From positions 124,001-188,000 of the forward strand of contig CAMPIX010000002.1 of NCBI GenBank assembly GCA_946886565.1: a DNA stretch of 64,000 bases, written 5' to 3'. Both the position numbers and the translations under genes were made by a program. The notes below the pieces were generated by a model. It did not search any database, was not told the origin of the DNA, and was given only the letters and a program-made list of their open reading frames with translations. The first letter of the stretch is position 1. The number at the start of each line of letters is the position of its first letter. Below are positions 1-7,332 of this stretch, one piece after another. Origin of the DNA: an uncultured Altererythrobacter sp. (GTDB lineage Bacteria > Pseudomonadota > Alphaproteobacteria > Sphingomonadales > Sphingomonadaceae).

Positions 1-422
1 GGAACGTCGTTTTCCGCATCATCGTGCGCCTCGGGCGCCATGTCGGCGACGCTTGCCTGGAACTGCAGCCCGAAGTCCACCGCCGGATCGACGAAGGCGG
101 TGATCGCGGCGAAGGGAATGTCGAGCTTGGCCGGCACCTGGTTGAAGCTGAGGCCCACGGTGAACCCGTCTTCGTCCACCTTCAGGTCCCAGAACTTGTT
201 CTGGAGGACGATCGTCATCTCGTCCGGGAATCGCTCGCGCAGGTGCTGGGGAATCGAGACGCCGGGCGCGTGGGTCTTGAAAGTGATGTAGAAATGGTGC
301 GCGCCCGGCAACTCGCTGCCGCCGGCCTGGATTTGGCCGAGCACCCGGCCGACCACTGCGCGCAGCGCCTCCTGCACGATCTCGTCGTAGGGGATCAGGC
401 TGTCGGGCGTTTCGTCGGTCAT
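1..422 (-). CDS. sspB: SspB-type ClpXP adaptor (partial, C-terminus outside window)
   Basis: Reading the minus strand from ATG at 422 gives a protein starting MTDETPDSLIPYDEIVQEAL and continuing through HHFYITFKTHAPGVSIP and LQNKFWDLKVDEDGFTVGLS to an acidic tail that runs off the window edge. This matches the alphaproteobacterial SspB family, which binds ssrA-tagged or other substrates and delivers them to ClpXP in the cytoplasm. The acidic, low-complexity end seen here (APEAHDDAENDV) fits the flexible tail that precedes the ClpX-binding peptide. The gene is divergent from hisB with an 85-base intergenic stretch. The family assignment is by recognition of the fold core; the true C-terminus is not visible. 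Confidence 0.8.
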   Translation of the reverse strand, partial: MTDETPDSLIPYDEIVQEALRAVVGRVLGQIQAGGSELPGAHHFYITFKTHAPGVSIPQHLRERFPDEMTIVLQNKFWDLKVDEDGFTVGLSFNQVPAKLDIPFAAITAFVDPAVDFGLQFQASVADMAPEAHDDAENDV

Positions 423-507
423 ATCGGTGGCTAGGTGAAGCCGCTTCGCGCGCCGGTCAAGCGCCAATGCTTGCGCCGTGCCCAGCCTTGCGTATAGCCC
501 CGCAGCC

Positions 508-1101
508 ATGCGCACAGGCAGGATCGAGCGGAAGACGGCGGAGACCGCAATCCACGTCGAGGTGAACCTCGACGGCAGCGGCGTTTATTCGGTTTCGACC
601 GGCATCGGCTTCCTCGACCACATGGTCGAACAGTTTTCGCGCCATTCGCTGATCGACGTGACGATGAAGGTGGAGGGCGACCTGCACGTCGACCAGCACC
701 ACACGACCGAGGACAGCGCGATCGCGCTCGGGCAGGCGCTGGCCCAGGCGCTGGGCGACAAGGCGGGGATCGGGCGCTACGGCAGCGCGTACTCGCCGAT
801 GGACGAGACGCTGGCGCGGGTCGCGCTCGACATCTCGGGTCGGCCCTATCTGGTGTGGCGCGCGGGCTTCTCGCAGACCCGGCTCGGCGAATGGGACACC
901 GAGCTGATCGAGCACTGGTTCCACTCGGTGGCGCAGGCGGCGGGGATCACGCTCCACGTCGAGCTGCTCTACGGCGCGAACAACCATCACATCTGCGAAG
1001 CGATCTACAAGGGTTTCGCCCGCGCGATGCGTGCTGCGGTCGAGATCGACCCGCGCAAGGGCGGCGCGGTGCCGAGCACCAAGGGCATTCTCGGTGGCTG
1101 A
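508..1101 (+). CDS. hisB: Imidazoleglycerol-phosphate dehydratase
   Basis: A 197-residue single-domain HisB. It dehydrates imidazole-glycerol phosphate to imidazole-acetol phosphate in histidine synthesis. The metal-binding histidine pairs are visible at DQHHTTED (His64-65) and NNHHICE (His160-161), and [10 protein letters not shown] is the usual N-terminal signature. The length is typical for the monofunctional enzyme, with no phosphatase domain. ATG at 508 is chosen over the GTG at 478 because the family begins close to the [12 protein letters not shown] segment; the extra ten residues have no family match. It is first in the hisBHAFE run, although palindromic repeats separate it from hisH. 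Confidence 0.95.
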   Translation: MRTGRIERKTAETAIHVEVNLDGSGVYSVSTGIGFLDHMVEQFSRHSLIDVTMKVEGDLHVDQHHTTEDSAIALGQALAQALGDKAGIGRYGSAYSPMDETLARVALDISGRPYLVWRAGFSQTRLGEWDTELIEHWFHSVAQAAGITLHVELLYGANNHHICEAIYKGFARAMRAAVEIDPRKGGAVPSTKGILGG

Positions 1102-1149
1102 GATGGTCTTTCTTGTTGGGTGCGGGTCGGGCATCCGCCCGACCCTTGC

Positions 1150-1227
1150 GGCACCAGCCCACTCCCCCACCCGACCACCCAACGATAGTAACCTATGGGT
1201 GGCCGGGTGGGGGAGTGGGCCGGTGCC
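1150..1227. repeat. Intergenic inverted repeat between hisB and hisH
   Basis: Two 32-base arms (1150-1181 and 1196-1227) are reverse complements with only two mismatches and are separated by a 14-base loop. The core of each arm reads cccactcccccacccg or its complement. In RNA this would be a very stable hairpin, placed 27 bases before the hisH ATG. It looks like a REP-type palindromic element rather than a terminator, because no T-run follows. Confidence 0.85.
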
Positions 1228-1253
1228 GCTCCCGCGTCAGCGGGCAAAAGACA

Positions 1254-1874
1254 ATGGCTGATAACGTCGCGCTGGTCGATTACGGCGCGGGCAACCTGAG
1301 GTCGGTCGAGAACGCGCTGCGGACTGTTGGAGCATCGGTGCGCGTGACCGCCGATCCCGACGCGGTGCGCACCGCGGACCGGATCGTGCTGCCGGGGGTG
1401 GGCTCGTTCCGCGCTTGTGCGCAAGGGCTGCGCGCGATTTCGGGGCTGGTCGAGGCGATGGAGGAGCGGGTGCGCGTGGGCGGCGCGCCGTTTCTGGGCG
1501 TGTGCGTCGGGATGCAGTTGCTCGCCACCCGCGGGCTCGAGCACGGTGAGACGCGCGGGCTCGGCTGGATCGCGGGCGAGGTTCGTGCGATCGAGCGCAC
1601 CGATCCGGCGATCAAGGTGCCGCACATGGGCTGGAACGACGTCGCGCTCACCGCGCACGCCGGGCCGGTGCTCGAAGAGGGCGAGGCCTACTTCCTCCAC
1701 TCGTATCATTTCGCCGCCGCCGATCCGCACGAGATTGCCGCGATGACCGACCACGGCGGTGGGATCGTCGCGGCGGTCTTGCGCGACAATGTGCTGGGGG
1801 TGCAGTTCCATCCCGAGAAGAGCCAGACCTACGGGCTGGGTTTGCTGGAAAGGTTCCTCCAATGGCGACCGTGA
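1254..1874 (+). CDS. hisH: Imidazole glycerol phosphate synthase, glutaminase subunit
   Basis: A 206-residue class I glutamine amidotransferase. It hydrolyses glutamine and channels ammonia to HisF to build imidazole-glycerol phosphate and AICAR. The catalytic triad is visible: Cys84 in GVCVGMQLL, and His186 and Glu188 in QFHPEKSQ. The N-terminus VALVDYGAGNLRSV is diagnostic. ATG at 1254 is used; an in-frame opening extends back to 855, but that part overlaps hisB and the palindrome. It is in the same direction as hisA and hisF, and separated from hisA by a second, perfect inverted repeat. Confidence 0.95.
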   Translation: MADNVALVDYGAGNLRSVENALRTVGASVRVTADPDAVRTADRIVLPGVGSFRACAQGLRAISGLVEAMEERVRVGGAPFLGVCVGMQLLATRGLEHGETRGLGWIAGEVRAIERTDPAIKVPHMGWNDVALTAHAGPVLEEGEAYFLHSYHFAAADPHEIAAMTDHGGGIVAAVLRDNVLGVQFHPEKSQTYGLGLLERFLQWRP

Positions 1875-1875
1875 C

Positions 1876-2032
1876 AAATCCTCCCCGGCACGGGGAGGGG
1901 GACCATGCGAAGCATGGTGGAGGGGCACGCGCAGCCTCTCGCCACCCCGACCGTTCTGAACAGCGGCCTGTGCCCGTCCACCCCCGGCCCCTGCGGGTCC
2001 GGCGGTCCCCCTCCCCGTGCCGGGGAGGATTT
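1876..2032. repeat. Perfect 29-bp inverted repeat pair (cctccccggcacggggagg family)
   Basis: The arm at 1876-1904 and the arm at 2004-2032 are exact reverse complements over 29 bases, and each arm contains its own smaller palindrome, ctccccggcacggggag. The 99-base centre holds another small palindrome (ccatgcgaagcatgg). The right arm ends 5 bases before the GTG start of hisA, so the Shine-Dalgarno region of hisA is made of repeat sequence (ggggagga). A related copy lies at 14516-14645. Confidence 0.9.
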
Positions 2033-2037
2033 GCGTC

Positions 2038-2802
2038 GTGATCGTCTTCCCCGCGATCGACCTCAACGGCGGGCAGGTGGTGCGCCTTGCCGAGGGGGAC
2101 ATGGCGCGCGCCACGGTCTATGGAGACGACCCGGCGGCGCAGGCGTTGCTGTTCGCGCAAGCCGGGGCGCAGCATCTGCACGTGGTCGATCTCGACGGCT
2201 CGTTCGCCGGCCGGGCGGAGAACCGCGCGGCGGTCGAGGGAATCGTCGCGGCGTTTCCGGGCTACGTCCAGCTCGGCGGCGGCATCCGCACGCGCGAGGC
2301 GGTGGAGGGGTGGTTCGACCTCGGCGTGGCGCGGATCGTGATGGGCACTGCAGCGCTGAAGGACCCGGAGTTCGTCAAGGACATGGCGCGCGCGTTCGAG
2401 GGCGGGATCGTGGTCGCGGTCGACGCGAGGGACGGCATGGTCGCGACCGAGGGCTGGGCGGCGGTGTCCGACGTGCCCGTGGCCGACCTCGCGCGCCGGT
2501 TCGAGGATGCCGGGGTGGCGAGCGTGCTGTTCACCGACATCGGCCGCGACGGGCTGCTGACCGGGTGCAACATCGACGCGACGGTCGATCTGGCGCGCCG
2601 GGTCGACATCCCGGTGATCGCGAGCGGCGGGGTGAAGGGACTCGCGGACATCCGCATGCTCGCGCTGCACGCGGACGAGGGCATCGAGGGCGTCATCACC
2701 GGGCGTGCGCTGTACGACGGCCGGCTCGATCTCGCGACGGCGATCGCGATGGCGACCCCTTCGAGACGCTCTCAGACTTCGTCTTCGAGCTCCTCAGGAT
2801 GA
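2038..2802 (+). CDS. hisA: ProFAR isomerase
   Basis: A (beta/alpha)8 barrel that isomerises ProFAR to PRFAR in the fourth histidine step. VFPAIDLNGGQVVRL carries the first catalytic aspartate, and VLFTDIGRDGLLTG the second. Duplicated phosphate-binding loops (QLGGGIR and IASGGV) are typical. GTG at 2038 is the only start close to the conserved FPAIDL segment, with ggggagga from the flanking repeat as ribosome-binding site. The last 15 or so residues (from TPSRRSQTSS) are translated from a repeat element at 2757 onward; normal HisA proteins end near the preceding DLATAIAMA segment, so the tail is acquired and probably tolerated. Confidence 0.93.
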   Translation: MIVFPAIDLNGGQVVRLAEGDMARATVYGDDPAAQALLFAQAGAQHLHVVDLDGSFAGRAENRAAVEGIVAAFPGYVQLGGGIRTREAVEGWFDLGVARIVMGTAALKDPEFVKDMARAFEGGIVVAVDARDGMVATEGWAAVSDVPVADLARRFEDAGVASVLFTDIGRDGLLTGCNIDATVDLARRVDIPVIASGGVKGLADIRMLALHADEGIEGVITGRALYDGRLDLATAIAMATPSRRSQTSSSSSSG

Positions 2803-2930
2803 GCGGGAAAAATACAGAATCCGCTCATCCTGAGGAGGGACTGAGTAGCTTGCGCAGCAAGCGTATCGAAGCATGTCCTGATCGGCTGGCTTTGCCAGCC
2901 AGCCGAAGGGGCCCGTCTCGAAGGACCGGA
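2757..2930. repeat. Composite palindromic element (tcctcaggatgagcgg family) filling the hisA-hisF junction
   Basis: Two oppositely oriented copies are present. The first runs from cccttcgagacg (2757) to ctcctcaggatgagcgg (about 2806); the second from ccgctcatcctgaggagg (2821) to gtctcgaagg (about 2925). Smaller hairpins (agcttgcgcagcaagc and ggctggctttgccagcc) lie inside the second copy. The element supplies the stop region of hisA and ends just before the hisF ATG. A single copy of the same family is at 16603-16643, beside pdeM. Confidence 0.85.
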
Positions 2931-2932
2931 GC

Positions 2933-3694
2933 ATGACCGTCCGCATTCGCGTCATCCCCTGTCTCGACGTCGCCGAGGGGCGCGTGGTCAAGGGAGTGAA
3001 CTTCGTCGATCTCAAGGACGCGGGCGATCCTGTCGAGCAGGCGCAGGCCTACGACGCGGCGGGGGCGGACGAGCTATGCTTTCTCGATATCTCGGCCAGC
3101 CACGAGGGGCGCGGGACGCTGCTCGATATCGTCCGGCGCACGGCCGAGGTGTGCTTCATGCCGTTCACCGTCGGCGGCGGGGTGCGCACCGCGGAGGACG
3201 CGCGCGCGCTGCTGCTGGCCGGGGCGGACAAAGTGGCGGTCAATTCCGCGGCGGTCGCGCGGCCCGAGGTGGTCGCCGATATCGCGGCGAGGTTCGGCAG
3301 CCAGTGCTGCGTCGCTTCGGTCGATGCGCGGCGGGTAGGCGACGCCCGGTGGGAGGTCTTCACCCACGGCGGGCGGCGCGCGACCGGGATGGACGCAGTC
3401 GAGCACGCGGTGCGGCTGGCGGAGCTCGGCGCGGGTGAATTGCTCGTCACATCGATGGACGGCGACGGAACGCAGGCCGGATACGATCTCGCGCTGACCC
3501 GCGCGATCGCCGACGCGGTGCCGGTGCCGGTGATCGCGAGCGGTGGTGTGGGCAACCTCCATCATCTGGTCGACGGGGTGGTGGAAGGGCACGCGAGCGC
3601 GGTGCTCGCGGCCTCGATCTTCCATTTCGGCACGCACTCGATCGCGGAAGCACATGCCGCGCTCCGGGCCGCCGGGCTTCCCGCACGCGGTTGA
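2933..3694 (+). CDS. hisF: Imidazole glycerol phosphate synthase, cyclase subunit
   Basis: A 253-residue barrel paired with HisH. It condenses PRFAR with ammonia to give imidazole-glycerol phosphate and [24 protein letters not shown] carries the first catalytic aspartate, and [16 protein letters not shown] the second; FTVGGGVRT and VIASGGVGN are the phosphate loops. The ATG at 2933 lies directly after the composite repeat, so its translation signal (aaggaccggagc) comes from the end of that element. Confidence 0.96.
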   Translation: MTVRIRVIPCLDVAEGRVVKGVNFVDLKDAGDPVEQAQAYDAAGADELCFLDISASHEGRGTLLDIVRRTAEVCFMPFTVGGGVRTAEDARALLLAGADKVAVNSAAVARPEVVADIAARFGSQCCVASVDARRVGDARWEVFTHGGRRATGMDAVEHAVRLAELGAGELLVTSMDGDGTQAGYDLALTRAIADAVPVPVIASGGVGNLHHLVDGVVEGHASAVLAASIFHFGTHSIAEAHAALRAAGLPARG

Positions 3695-3776
3695 CCGCGC
3701 TCTGCGCGCGAGTGCCAAAGCGGGACGTGCGCGAAACGGCGATTGCCTTCCCGCCCGAAAGGCCGAGAGCGAAGCG

Positions 3777-3944
3777 ATGCGCGCGATCCCCTCCCTCCTC
3801 CTGTTTCTCGCCGCGCCGGCTAGCGCCGGGGGAGCAACGCCACTGCCCGAACCTTCGAACCTCGCATTGTTCGGCCTCGGCGTGGCGGGTCTGGTGATCG
3901 GCCGCCGCATGGCCGCAAAGCGCAAGTCTTCCGACAAGGATTGA
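3777..3944 (+). CDS. Minimal PEP-CTERM protein
   Basis: A 55-residue ORF made of an N-terminal secretion signal (MRAIPSLLLFLAAPASA) followed, after about ten residues, by a PEP-CTERM sorting tail: PLPEPSNLALFG, a hydrophobic stretch to VIG, then RRMAAKRK. PEP-CTERM tails are cleaved by exosortase, normally from exopolysaccharide-associated secreted proteins. Almost no mature domain would remain here. It sits between hisF and hisE in the same direction. The short length leaves some doubt that it is expressed, but the ordered signal peptide, PEP box, transmembrane stretch and basic cluster are unlikely by chance. Confidence 0.6.
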   Translation: MRAIPSLLLFLAAPASAGGATPLPEPSNLALFGLGVAGLVIGRRMAAKRKSSDKD

Positions 3945-3976
3945 CCGCGCTCCCCGCCGTCCGCATGACGCGGCGC

Positions 3977-4291
3977 ATGGACATCCTCAGCCGTCTCGAG
4001 AGCACGATCGCCGAGCGCCGCAGCGCCGATCCGCAGGCGAGCTACGTCGCGAAACTGCACAGCCGCGGCGTGCCCGAGATCGCGCGCAAGGTGGGCGAGG
4101 AAGCGGTCGAGGCCGCGGTCGCCGCGCTTGCGGGCACGCGCGAGGAGCTGGTCGGCGAGGCCGCCGACGTGCTGTTCCACCTGATGGTCCTGCTCTCCGC
4201 AAAAGATATCCCGCTCGCCGAGGTGCTGGCGGAACTCGACCGGCGCGAGGGCGTCTCGGGACTGGATGAAAAGGCTGCAAGGGACCGATAA
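3977..4291 (+). CDS. hisE: Phosphoribosyl-ATP pyrophosphatase
   Basis: A 104-residue MazG-like all-alpha protein that hydrolyses phosphoribosyl-ATP to phosphoribosyl-AMP, the second step of histidine synthesis. Conserved segments are SYVAKL, KVGEEAVEAAVAAL and EAADVLFHLMVLL, which hold the metal-binding acidic residues. ATG at 3977 (MDILSRLE) gives the normal family length; ATG at 3965 is possible. The stop overlaps the start of the HIT gene (TAATG), which implies translational coupling. It is a stand-alone enzyme with no HisI fusion. Confidence 0.92.
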   Translation: MDILSRLESTIAERRSADPQASYVAKLHSRGVPEIARKVGEEAVEAAVAALAGTREELVGEAADVLFHLMVLLSAKDIPLAEVLAELDRREGVSGLDEKAARDR

Positions 4292-4668
4292 TGCCGATCG
4301 ACGCGACGCTGCCCTACGACGACGACAATATTTTCGCGAAGATCCTGCGCGGCGAGATTCCCGCGAAGACGGTGTACGAAGACGACTGGGCGCTGGCGTT
4401 CGAGGATATCGCGCCGCAGGCCAGGCTCCACATCCTCGTGATCCCCAAGGGCAAGTACGTGAGCTGGGACGATTTCACCGTCGAGGCGAGCGAGGCGGAG
4501 ATCGCCGGCTTCGTCCGCGCGGTGGGCAAAGTCGCGCGCGATCACGGGCTGGTCGAGCCCGGCTACCGGCTGCTGGTCAATCTCGGCCAGCACGGCGGGC
4601 AGGAGATACCGCACCTTCACGTCCACCTGTTCGGCGGCGAGCCCCTCGGTCGGATGATCGCGAAATAG
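4291..4668 (+). CDS. HIT-family nucleotide-binding protein (Hint-like)
   Basis: A 125-residue HIT protein with the signature IPHLHVHLFGG, where the histidine triad forms the nucleotidyl-phosphoramidase active site. NIFAKILRGEIPAKTVYEDD and FEDIAPQARLHILVIPK are typical of the Hint branch, which hydrolyses AMP-lysine or aminoacyl-AMP type adducts. It overlaps the hisE stop. In alphaproteobacteria this gene commonly follows hisE, so co-transcription with the histidine genes is expected, although its own role is not histidine synthesis. Confidence 0.9.
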   Translation: MPIDATLPYDDDNIFAKILRGEIPAKTVYEDDWALAFEDIAPQARLHILVIPKGKYVSWDDFTVEASEAEIAGFVRAVGKVARDHGLVEPGYRLLVNLGQHGGQEIPHLHVHLFGGEPLGRMIAK

Positions 4669-4725
4669 GCACGGCTCACGGTTTCGATTGCTCGCCGAGT
4701 CCGCCTTTGGCTAAGGGCCGCGCAG

Positions 4726-5187
4726 ATGCCTAATCGCCCGACACCCCCCGGCGGCCTGATCGACGGCACGCGTCACCTCTATGCGGTGCGCGTCTACTAC
4801 GAGGATACCGACCTTTCGGGCGTGACCTATCACGCGAACTACCTGCGCTGGTTCGAACGCGCGCGGTCGGACCTGCTGCGCCTGCTCGAGATCGACCAGC
4901 GCGCCGCGGTCGAGGCGGGTGAGGGCGCCTACGCCGTTGCCGACCTCGCGATCCGTTACCTGCGCCCGGCGAAGCTCGACGACGACGTGGTGATCGAAAC
5001 CCGCTGCACGCAATTGCGCGCGGCGAGCTGCCGCATGCACCAGCGCGCGTTACGCGGCGACGATCTGCTCGCCGAGGCCGATCTGCGGGTCGGCTTCGTC
5101 GCCCCCGACGGCCGTCCGCGGCGCCAGCCGCAAGCGTGGCAGGCCGCTTTCCAGACCCTCCTCTCCACCGAAGAAGAAACTCTATGA
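4726..5187 (+). CDS. ybgC: YbgC-family acyl-CoA thioesterase of the Tol-Pal cluster
   Basis: A 153-residue hot-dog-fold thioesterase. The motif YYEDTDLSGVTYHANYLRWF contains the catalytic aspartate and the helix that binds the CoA thioester. YbgC enzymes cleave short acyl-CoA or acyl-ACP and are the usual first gene of tol-pal operons. The 3' end overlaps tolQ by four bases (ATGA), so the two are translationally coupled. Confidence 0.92.
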   Translation: MPNRPTPPGGLIDGTRHLYAVRVYYEDTDLSGVTYHANYLRWFERARSDLLRLLEIDQRAAVEAGEGAYAVADLAIRYLRPAKLDDDVVIETRCTQLRAASCRMHQRALRGDDLLAEADLRVGFVAPDGRPRRQPQAWQAAFQTLLSTEEETL

Positions 5188-5879
5188 TCCTTTCGCAACT
5201 CGCCGCCGGGGTGCCCAACCGGCTCGACCCTGTGCAACTGTTTCTCGACGCCGACATCGTCGTCCAGCTCGTCATGGTCGGCCTGCTCGCCGCGAGCGTG
5301 TGGACCTGGATGATCATCGTCTCGTTCTCGATGCGCATGGGCGGCATCCGCCGCCGCGCGTCGGAGTTCGAGGTCGAGTTCTGGCGCACCGACGATTTCG
5401 ACGGCTTCATGCGCAGCCACGCCAAGCGCAACATCCCGATCGCGCGCATCGCCGGGGCGGGGATGAGCGAATGGCGCCGCTCGACCAAGGGCGGGGTCAA
5501 GGACCGCGACGGCCTGCGCGAGCGCGTCTCGCTGGCGATGGAGGGGCAGGTGGCCGAGGAGGCCGACGAGCTCGCCTCGCGGCTCAACTTCCTCGCCACG
5601 GTCGGCTCGGTCGCGCCTTTCGTCGGCCTGTTCGGCACCGTGTGGGGCATCATGAACAGCTTCTTCCAGATCGGTGCGCAGGAATCGAGCTCGCTCGCGG
5701 TGGTTGCGCCGGGCATCTCGGAGGCGCTGTTCGCCACCGCGATCGGGCTCTTTGCCGCGATCCCCTCGGTCATCGCGTACAACCGCTTCAGCCACGCGGT
5801 GAACGCGTTCGAGGCGCGCCTCCAGCGCTTCGCCGACCGCTTCCACGCGAGCCTGAGCCGCGAACTGGAGACGCTGTGA
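5184..5879 (+). CDS. tolQ: TolQ inner-membrane proton channel subunit
   Basis: A 231-residue MotA/TolQ/ExbB-type protein. There is one membrane segment near residues 29-49 (IVVQLVMVGLLAASVWTWMI) and two near the end (FLATVGSVAPFVGLFGTVWG and ALFATAIGLFAAIPSVIAYN). With TolR it forms the proton channel that energises TolA for outer-membrane constriction during division. ATG at 5184 is chosen because it overlaps the ybgC stop; the longer in-frame opening reads through ybgC. A palindromic element separates it from tolR. Confidence 0.95.
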   Translation: MILSQLAAGVPNRLDPVQLFLDADIVVQLVMVGLLAASVWTWMIIVSFSMRMGGIRRRASEFEVEFWRTDDFDGFMRSHAKRNIPIARIAGAGMSEWRRSTKGGVKDRDGLRERVSLAMEGQVAEEADELASRLNFLATVGSVAPFVGLFGTVWGIMNSFFQIGAQESSSLAVVAPGISEALFATAIGLFAAIPSVIAYNRFSHAVNAFEARLQRFADRFHASLSRELETL

Positions 5880-5886
5880 TATGATT

Positions 5887-6039
5887 GGTTCACGCGGAGA
5901 CGCGGAGACGCGGAGAGAATGCGCTCGCGGCGAAGCCGCTATCGATTTGCGAGCACTGCGCTTCCGGCGAGCATTTGAAACGAGTGCGCCTTCAGCGCGG
6001 CGTCTTGCTCTCCGGGTCTCCGCGTCTCCGCGTGAGTCC
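5887..6039. repeat. Inverted repeat of cacgcggagacgcggag arms between tolQ and tolR
   Basis: The left arm at about 5887-5921 contains three tandem acgcggag units. The right arm at about 5999-6039 is its reverse complement with a few changes (tctccgcgtctccgcgtg). The roughly 80-base centre contains a small stem (gctcgcggcgaagccgc). It lies inside the tol operon, where most relatives have only a short spacer, so it is an insertion between co-transcribed genes. Confidence 0.85.
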
Positions 6040-6071
6040 ACGCGGGCTCAAACCGTTTGGAGTACACGCTG

Positions 6072-6515
<444 letters not shown>

Positions 6516-6528
6516 CGCAAGGCTCCTG

Positions 6529-7332
6529 ATGGCTAGCGTCGCCCTAACCCGCGAAGAACGGCTCGGCCTCGGCGTCGCCGTGGTGCTGCACGCCGCGCTG
6601 GTGGCGCTGCTGCTGCTCCAGCCGCGAGCCTCCGAACCGCCGCCGATTCCCGAGCGGATGACGGTGAGCCTGGCGGAGGACGTGGGCCCGGTCGCGGTGT
6701 CGCCAGATCCGGTGGCCGAAAGCCGCGCCGCGATCGCCCCGACGCTGAGCGAAGACCCGGCGCCCGCCCCTGCGATCGAGCGGCCCCTTCCGCGCACGAT
6801 CGAGCGCCCGTCCCCCCCCGAGCGACCGCGTCCGCGCGCAACCTCCGCCCCCCGCCGGGAAGCCGAGCCGCGCCGCGAGCGCGAGCGGCCCCGCGAGCCC
6901 GAGCGGCGCGAAAGCGAGCGTAGCGGCGGCAGCCGCATCGGCGCGGACTTCCTCGGCGGATCGGGCTCGAGCACGACGACCGAGGAAACGCGCATTCCCG
7001 CGAGCCAGATCGGCGCCAGCGCCAAGGCGTCGCTGATCCAGGCGATCATCCGCCAGATCAAGCCGCACTGGTCCGCCCCGCAGGGCGCCGACGCGGACAA
7101 GCTGGTCACGATCCTTTCGTTCCGCCTGAACGAGGATGGGAGCCTGGCGGGGGCTCCGCGCGTAGTAGGCCAGTCGGGCGAGACCGCAGCCAATCGCCCG
7201 CAGCAGGATCTCCACGCCGAACGGGCGATCCGCGCGGTCCAGCTGGCCGCGCCGTTCGACTTGCCGCCCGAATACTACAACGCCTGGAAATCCATCGACG
7301 GCGCCAGATTCGACAGGAACCTTTCGCGATGA
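6529..7332 (+). CDS. tolA: TolA/TonB-like energy-transducing protein
   Basis: A 267-residue protein with one N-terminal membrane segment (LGLGVAVVLHAALVALLLLQ), a proline/arginine/glutamate-rich spacer (about residues 70-135) and a C-terminal domain from about residue 165 (KASLIQAIIRQIKPHWSAPQ) resembling TolA/TonB C-termini that contact Pal and outer-membrane partners. By position between tolR and tolB it is TolA; the sequence is short for a TolA and the spacer is an extended RP/RE-rich chain rather than the alanine/lysine-rich helix of the E. coli protein. Its end overlaps the tolB start by four bases. Confidence 0.85.
   Translation: MASVALTREERLGLGVAVVLHAALVALLLLQPRASEPPPIPERMTVSLAEDVGPVAVSPDPVAESRAAIAPTLSEDPAPAPAIERPLPRTIERPSPPERPRPRATSAPRREAEPRRERERPREPERRESERSGGSRIGADFLGGSGSSTTTEETRIPASQIGASAKASLIQAIIRQIKPHWSAPQGADADKLVTILSFRLNEDGSLAGAPRVVGQSGETAANRPQQDLHAERAIRAVQLAAPFDLPPEYYNAWKSIDGARFDRNLSR

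Noticed and set aside
855..1253. A long N-terminal extension of hisH reading back into hisB
   Set aside because: The extra 133 residues are hisB in another frame and repeat sequence; the HisH fold begins at the ATG at 1254.
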